NCBI RefSeq assembly: GCF_965363235.1
Contig: NC_134844.1
Span: forward strand, 19,450,646 to 19,514,645
From: Mytilus galloprovincialis
Taxonomy: Eukaryota > Mollusca > Bivalvia > Mytilida > Mytilidae
Length of the DNA: 64,000 nucleotides
Direction: 5' to 3'
Part shown: piece after piece, positions 59,201 through 64,000 of the stretch
Layout: the number at the start of each line of letters is the position of its first letter
Numbering within the stretch: the stretch's first letter is position 1
Notes under the pieces: model-generated
Databases searched by the model: none
What the model was told of the DNA's origin: nothing
The model's input: only the letters and a program-made list of their open reading frames with translations
Position numbers and translations under genes: made by a program

Positions 59201-60675
59201 ACATAAAACATATTAAGGTAATTTAAAAACTTTGATGCACTGGGGACAATAAATTTGCTATTGCAATGATTGACAGTAAATACATGTTTGTTTTATTTTT
59301 ATCAAATACTTTATGGTGCTAGTAGGAGTAGTATTGTTATAATTTTTTTTTTTTTGAAGAATTGATTCTCTCGGATTTAATAAATTATAAACATTTTGGT
59401 GATGTCACTAACACCAGTCAATAGCTATCCATACGCAATTCATTTAGTATTCTAGAAAAATAAACTAGGAATCATTTGTTGTCGTCTCAATGTGATTTTT
59501 CTAGTACGAGTGACCGTTATTACTTCCCAGCTGTGTATTTGTAAGGGTTTCATCATATTCTAAGTGTGAGAACAATAGTAGTTCATAGAACCACTTACGA
59601 CATAACTTAAAACAAGGAATAAATAAATTATTGGACCGATTTTTTCAAGTTATTTTGAGAATAACGGAAACTCGGATTTTTTAATTTGTTTAAATGATAA
59701 AGATTAGTTTCATTTAATTGTTTAACTGTTTCCTTGTTATACTTATATCGTATTATATATTTGATGTTTGATTTATAAAATCAGTCACAGTGAAACAGTA
59801 AGTATATTTATAACACAATGTTGACTAACAAATCTCTATTTTTGTAATTTTTACCTATTATATCTGTTTGGTTTATTCACACATCTTTGTTGATATAATT
59901 GAACTTTAAGGAAGATGACAGTTGCTATCCATTTGCTTGATGTGTTTTGTCGTTTGATTTTGTCATTTAATTTTCATTAGGACTTTCCGTTTTGAATTTT
60001 CAACAGATCTCATTATTTTAGTTATTTTATTTGTTTTCAAGTAATTTCTTCCATGCATGTACAAATATCGAATGAATAATTTCCAATTTGTAATAAAATT
60101 TGGATGGTAAAAATTAGAGCATCAGCACAGTTGTACAGTTTAATTATATAAAGTGTAGCCCTTCGTGATTCAGGAATACACAGAATCTGCATATGAATGA
60201 GTTTCTGAACATAGTACTTCGTGGAGGGCACTTCCTATTTACAAGTTTACAGGATGTGCTGCCGGAATAGGTAACATTTTCCAGTTTGAATATTTACGAA
60301 TAGGTCAGGTGAATCAGAAATATATGATTATGTCAATAGAGTTTCCATTACGTATTAGATGAAAAGCCCTGTAATTTTCTTGTTGTTATGGCTGTCTTTT
60401 TATCCACACATTTTCCCTGTTTTGACACACCACACACGAAATCCAACCAATATGATAAAAGGTTACATTTTACCTACGCAGCATAAGAAATGGTATACAT
60501 GTTTGAAATCTTAATTATATGAAAAGGGTGGGATAATAAAACCCCAGCGACACCCCTATCAATTAAGTATAAACGTGGCCCCGTATATATATAGTACCAA
60601 TGGATGGCACAGTCGAAACATGTTCATCTGCAAAACTGCGCAAGAAAGTATAGTTGTCGTGAACATATATTGCAA
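59201..60675. other. Non-coding sequence
   Basis: An R8-like phrase (GGACTTTCCGTTTTGAATTT) is near 59980. Otherwise no gene or bounded element was recognised. Confidence 0.4.
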
Positions 60676-62167
60676 TTGTGTACATGTTTTATAACTAGTA
60701 CAAAAGAATTGTACATGATATAACTTGTACAAAAGTACCTCGTTACAAATTGTACAAAATATTGCTAAAAAATGTTTTAACTTAAACAAAATTTATAAAT
60801 AAATCTATATAAAGCAGAAAACATTTGAAATTTATTGGTTAATAAAGAACAATAATCAAAAGCCCATAAAGGTTGTTTTTAGGTTGCAGTCTTGTAATTG
60901 ACTGCTACATAGGCTTACAGGCAAAACAGCTGATCTTTGAAAATAAAAAAAATAAAAAATGCTAAAGAGGAAAAAAAAATCATGTTCATATCATGTATGT
61001 TCTAATGTGAAATTGTGATTCAATCGAGAAAAAAAGTGGGTCATGCCACGAAGAATAAAAAGTTTTTTTATTTTAAATCTATATACATGTTTCAATTCAG
61101 CATAAACCTATAATCAAACAGAAAAAAATTAAGTTCAGAAAAACATGGACTAATTTGTTTCCTTCCGTGTTTTGACATGTACCGGAAACTGGAGTTGTAA
61201 GACAATACTGGTACATTTAGTAGACATAGATCATAAATCTTCAGAAATGTGTGTATTGCTTCATGACTTATGTTGGCATACTGTATTGTCAAGTAATTGT
61301 ATGTTTAATGCGCAGTCCATCATGGCCTACAGCAGTGTGACACTTGTTAATAAAAGCCTACATTTCCTCGAGGACTATAAAGTAGATAACCGTTTCCTCA
61401 TATATTTAAGAACAATGCCTTAGAAGTTTGGATAATACTCCTCCCCCTCTTTTATTGGCATGAAGAAATTATGGCTATGTCTCATATGCTTACTCTATAA
61501 AAGCCAGAGAGAGGAAATTGTTTTCATTTTTTTTCCAATGTAGCAATATCTTTATTGCATATTTGCTGTAACAATTTACTAATTTAACTTTTAACTTAGT
61601 ATCCCTGATTGTAGCATATATATCTCTTTTCATTAGATCACCATTAATCATAAATATCTTTGAGGTAATTGAATCTGCACTTCAACATTTTTTGCCTTGA
61701 ACATAACTGTAGTAAATATTATACTTAAAAAAATATTTTTTGTAACTAATAAGATCATTGAATGAGGCAAATGCCATTTTGATGTTGTAAATATATATCC
61801 TTGTGTTTGATAACAGGGAATTGTTTCAATGGGTTTGTAGAGAATTTTTCTATCCTGCTCTCCATTGACTTCAGATTGGAAACTCACAATTATAATTCAT
61901 CAAATAGTGTTTGATGACTGCATATGTGTTTAAAAAGGTTTCAGAAAATTGTAAGAACTATTCATCTGGTCATTAACTGTATTGAGGTTGATAACATCTG
62001 TTGCAAAATTAGGAACATATCTTTATTTTCAAAATTTGAACAAGTTCAAACCTTTTATAAGCAATATTTTGTACATGTTATATTTTATATGATTAAATTG
62101 TACTATTTTTAAGGTGTACAATATTTTTGTACATGTTATAACATGGAAAAAATCAACTTGTACACAA
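60676..62167. mobile_element. Element with GTACAA-rich inverted ends
   Basis: TTGTGTACATG at the left is mirrored by the complement of TTGTGTACAAG at the right. About 100 bases inside each end carry repeated TTGTACA or GTACAA words and both finish with a TTGTACAAAATATTGC-type line. The interior has short open frames only (one at 61172-61423). Target duplication is not readable. The superfamily is unknown. Confidence 0.55.
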
Positions 62168-62403
62168 CATATATACATATATATAATTAAAGAAGTAACA
62201 CAGAACTAAGTAGATACAGATATTAATATAGTTTTGATATGAAAAGTAAACGAGTGGCGAAAAATACCAAAGGAGCAGTCAAGTTCATAGATCAAAAACA
62301 AACTGAAACGCCATTGCTAAATAAGAAAAAGACAAACAGACAAATAATAGTACACCAGACACATCATAGAAAAACCAAAGATTAAGCAACAGGAACTTAT
62401 TAA

Positions 62404-62560
62404 AGGTACCAGGGTTATAATTTAATACACCAGACGCGCGTTTCGTCTACATAAGACTCATCAGTAACGCTCCGATCTGAATAGTCAGAAAGCCAAACAG
62501 GTACAAAGTTGAAGAGCATTCCAACAAGTTGTGCCAAATACGGCTAAGGTAATCAATTCC
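62404..62560 (-). repeat. R5 element (hammerhead-bearing), copy 4
   Basis: On the minus strand it begins with GATTACCTTAGCCGTATTTG, continues TGGAATGCTCTTCAACTTTG, and ends TAAATTATAACCCTGGTACC. It follows directly, on the same strand, the reverse-transcriptase fragment at 62575-62796, as a terminal repeat of a Penelope-like element would. Confidence 0.75.
62427..62470 (-). ncRNA. Hammerhead ribozyme motif, intact core
   Basis: CTGATGA, stem II (GTC with GAC), GAAA, the two-pair stem III with GCGC loop and the GTC site are all present. Stem I pairs GCGTTA with TGGTGT throughout if G-U wobbles are allowed. Confidence 0.72.
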
Positions 62561-62574
62561 TGGGATTAGCAAAT

Positions 62575-62796
62575 CCTTAGTTTTACGAAAAATTCAAAGT
62601 TTTGTAAACTGTATCTGTAGTATCCTCTATCTCTAGTTCGATGGGATATATTCGTTACATAGTCACCAAATTTTGAATTATTTAGTGAGAGAACATCATC
62701 TATATAGCGGAATGTAAAGTTAAGGGATATTGCTAACTTCAAACCTATGATTGCGTAAGGTAAAAAACGCACAAACAACATTTTCCAAAAGAACAA
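62575..62796 (-). mobile_element. Penelope-like reverse-transcriptase fragment with YIDD site
   Basis: The minus strand encodes FTFRYIDDVLSLNNSKFGDY, the catalytic YxDD box of a reverse transcriptase followed by the NNSKFGDYV word that also begins the 9.9-kb copy. It is a broken fragment, joined on its 3' side to a hammerhead-bearing R5 copy. Confidence 0.75.
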
Positions 62797-62828
62797 AAAA
62801 GTTAATTATATATATATATATATATATA

Positions 62829-62995
62829 CTACTCGTCTAAACATCAACCCAACAATGTTAGATCTGTAAATTTGCTTTCGCAATTTTTTTGTTCTTCCCT
62901 CGCCAGGATTCGAACCCATGCTACTGAGATATCGTGACACCTAATCGCCTGCACTGTAGCCGTCCCGCTAGACCACACGACCACCTGGCCTCGCG
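62829..62995 (-). mobile_element. Single arm of the tRNA-box foldback family
   Basis: The minus strand has TGGTCGTGTGGTCTAGCGGG, then CAGGCGATTAGGTGTCACGA and GGGTTCGAATCCTGGCGAGG, ending TTTACAGATCTAACATTG. One arm is present without an inverted partner next to it. The next copy begins about 340 bases on. Confidence 0.7.
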
Positions 62996-63153
62996 GTCAT
63001 AAAACTTTCGAGCATGATTTTTGTACTCAGACTCGAAAATCAACCAATCAAATTGCTGGATTTCATGTTTCGAGCATGATTTTTGTGCTCCGAGCACTGA
63101 GCAAAGTTTTATGCCTTCAAGGCCGGGGCTTCAAATAAATATGTATATATATA

Positions 63154-63246
63154 TAAGTACGTCTGAGTCAGTGACAACTCTACAACAGATTTATTCATCG
63201 GAAGGATAAATCTGTTGTAGAGTTGTCACTGACTTAGACGTACTTA
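63154..63246. repeat. Perfect-looking hairpin of about 38-bp arms
   Basis: GTCTGAGTCAGTGACAACTC on the left arm is mirrored by GAGTTGTCACTGACTTAGAC on the right around a short CATCGGAAGG-type loop. One mismatch is visible. It is not part of the tRNA-box arms and may be a small transposon relic. Confidence 0.75.
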
Positions 63247-63333
63247 TAAATATAATTATTTTCTGTGATTGTATCTTGCATTAATTTGTAGGATCCTTTA
63301 CTATAGATAATTGAGCTGTTCTGTAACAATAAC

Positions 63334-63836
63334 ATCTCCATGCCTTATATATCATATACTGTAGTACGACGCTAGATTAAAACTGACGAGGAAAGGTAAC
63401 ACACGGCCACTGAAAGCTTTATTATTGTGAAGCCCAGGTGGTCGTGTGGTCTAGCGGGACGGCTACAGTGCAGGCGGTTAGGTGTCACGATATCTCAATA
63501 GCATGGGTTCGAATTCCGGCGAGGGAAGAACGAAAAATTTGCGAAAGCAAATTTACAGATCTAACATCATATATATACAACTCGTCTAAACATCAACCCA
63601 ACAATGTTAGATCTGTAAATTTGCTTTCGCAAATTTTTTGTTCTTCCCTCGACGGGATTCGAACCCATGCTACTGAGATATCGTGACACCAAATCTCCTG
63701 CACTGTAGCCGTCCCGCTAGACCACACGACCACCTAGGCTTCAAAAAATAAAGCTTTCGGTGGCCGTGTGTTACCTTTCCTCGTCAGTTTTAATCTAGCA
63801 GCGTACTACAGTACATGATATATAAGGCATGGAGAT
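63334..63836. mobile_element. tRNA-box foldback element, arrangement II
   Basis: Two arms of about 233 bases (63334-63567 and 63604-63836) are near-perfect complements around a 36-base spacer. The left arm reads outward to inward: CATGCCTTATATATCAT, CTGACGAGGAAAGGTAACAC, then a tRNA-like segment with A box TGGTCGTGTGGTC and B box GGGTTCGAATTCC about 70 bases apart, then TTTGCGAAAGCAAATTTACA. The right arm repeats this inverted. The B box is a good internal Pol III promoter match and the A box is fair. No protein is encoded. No target duplication is readable. Confidence 0.78.
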
Positions 63837-64000
63837 ATATATATATATATATTCTTACTGCATATTCCATCATGCATTTTCAATTTTATTTTAAGAAATT
63901 AAGATCTTCTACTATCAAAATTATCAAAACAGAACATCACATTTCAAATTTAGAAACCTACATTAATCAAGAAATTATTCCGAAAGGACTCATTTTAAAG

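Noticed and set aside
63425-63525. A functional tRNA gene
   Set aside because: A and B boxes are present, but no acceptor stem or plausible anticodon arm could be paired and the segment is repeated in palindromic copies. A tRNA-derived repeat fits better.

Overview
This window looks like bivalve mollusc nuclear DNA, most likely a mussel (Mytilus or a close relative). It is AT-rich, has no bacterial-type gene packing, carries short coding exons with GT/AG borders and long introns, and is crowded with dispersed repeats I recognise as typical of mussel genomes. The species call rests on repeat recognition and was not tested.

Host genes. The best-supported gene runs on the minus strand from 45204 to at least 30532. 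Five exons join in one consistent phase (every internal intron is phase 1) into a signal peptide, an Ig-like domain with the canonical Cys/Trp/Cys, a second Ig-sized domain with no cysteines and five N-glycosylation sequons, a transmembrane helix and the start of a cytoplasmic tail. Its last exon is not settled. A second gene on the plus strand contributes its 3' part: a transmembrane exon (3616-3726), a tail exon (5279-5340) and a terminal exon with a stop (11249-11329). Its ectodomain must lie mainly before the window. A third, weaker set of minus-strand exon candidates lies at 50.0-51.0 kb. The shared layout (phase 1 throughout up to the membrane exon, one membrane exon, small tail exons) suggests a local family of Ig-type membrane receptors on both strands. 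Ligand and function cannot be read from the sequence.

Mobile DNA. Most of the rest is repeat. There are Penelope-like retroelement fragments (9.9, 32.6, 58.3, 62.6 kb) and several copies of one retroelement 3' tail that all end at the same base pattern. There are four copies of a roughly 200-bp element carrying a hammerhead-ribozyme fold (29.9, 38.2, 53.1, 62.4 kb), one of them directly downstream of a reverse-transcriptase fragment. A Helitron-like non-autonomous element lies at 42032-42800, 50 bp beyond an Ig exon. A family bounded by TTTATACGACCGC inverted ends has three clear copies and one eroded copy; two of them hold a 35-bp hairpin minisatellite. A second family (27281-29162) contains three roughly 499-bp tandem units. 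Many inverted-repeat DNA elements have readable target duplications (TAA, TTAA, ATAGGT).

The right end (55.8-56.3 kb and 62.8-63.9 kb) holds an unusual foldback family whose arms carry tRNA-like A and B boxes, present in two mutually permuted palindromic arrangements. This family, the hammerhead elements and the Ig-receptor exons are the parts most worth following up.
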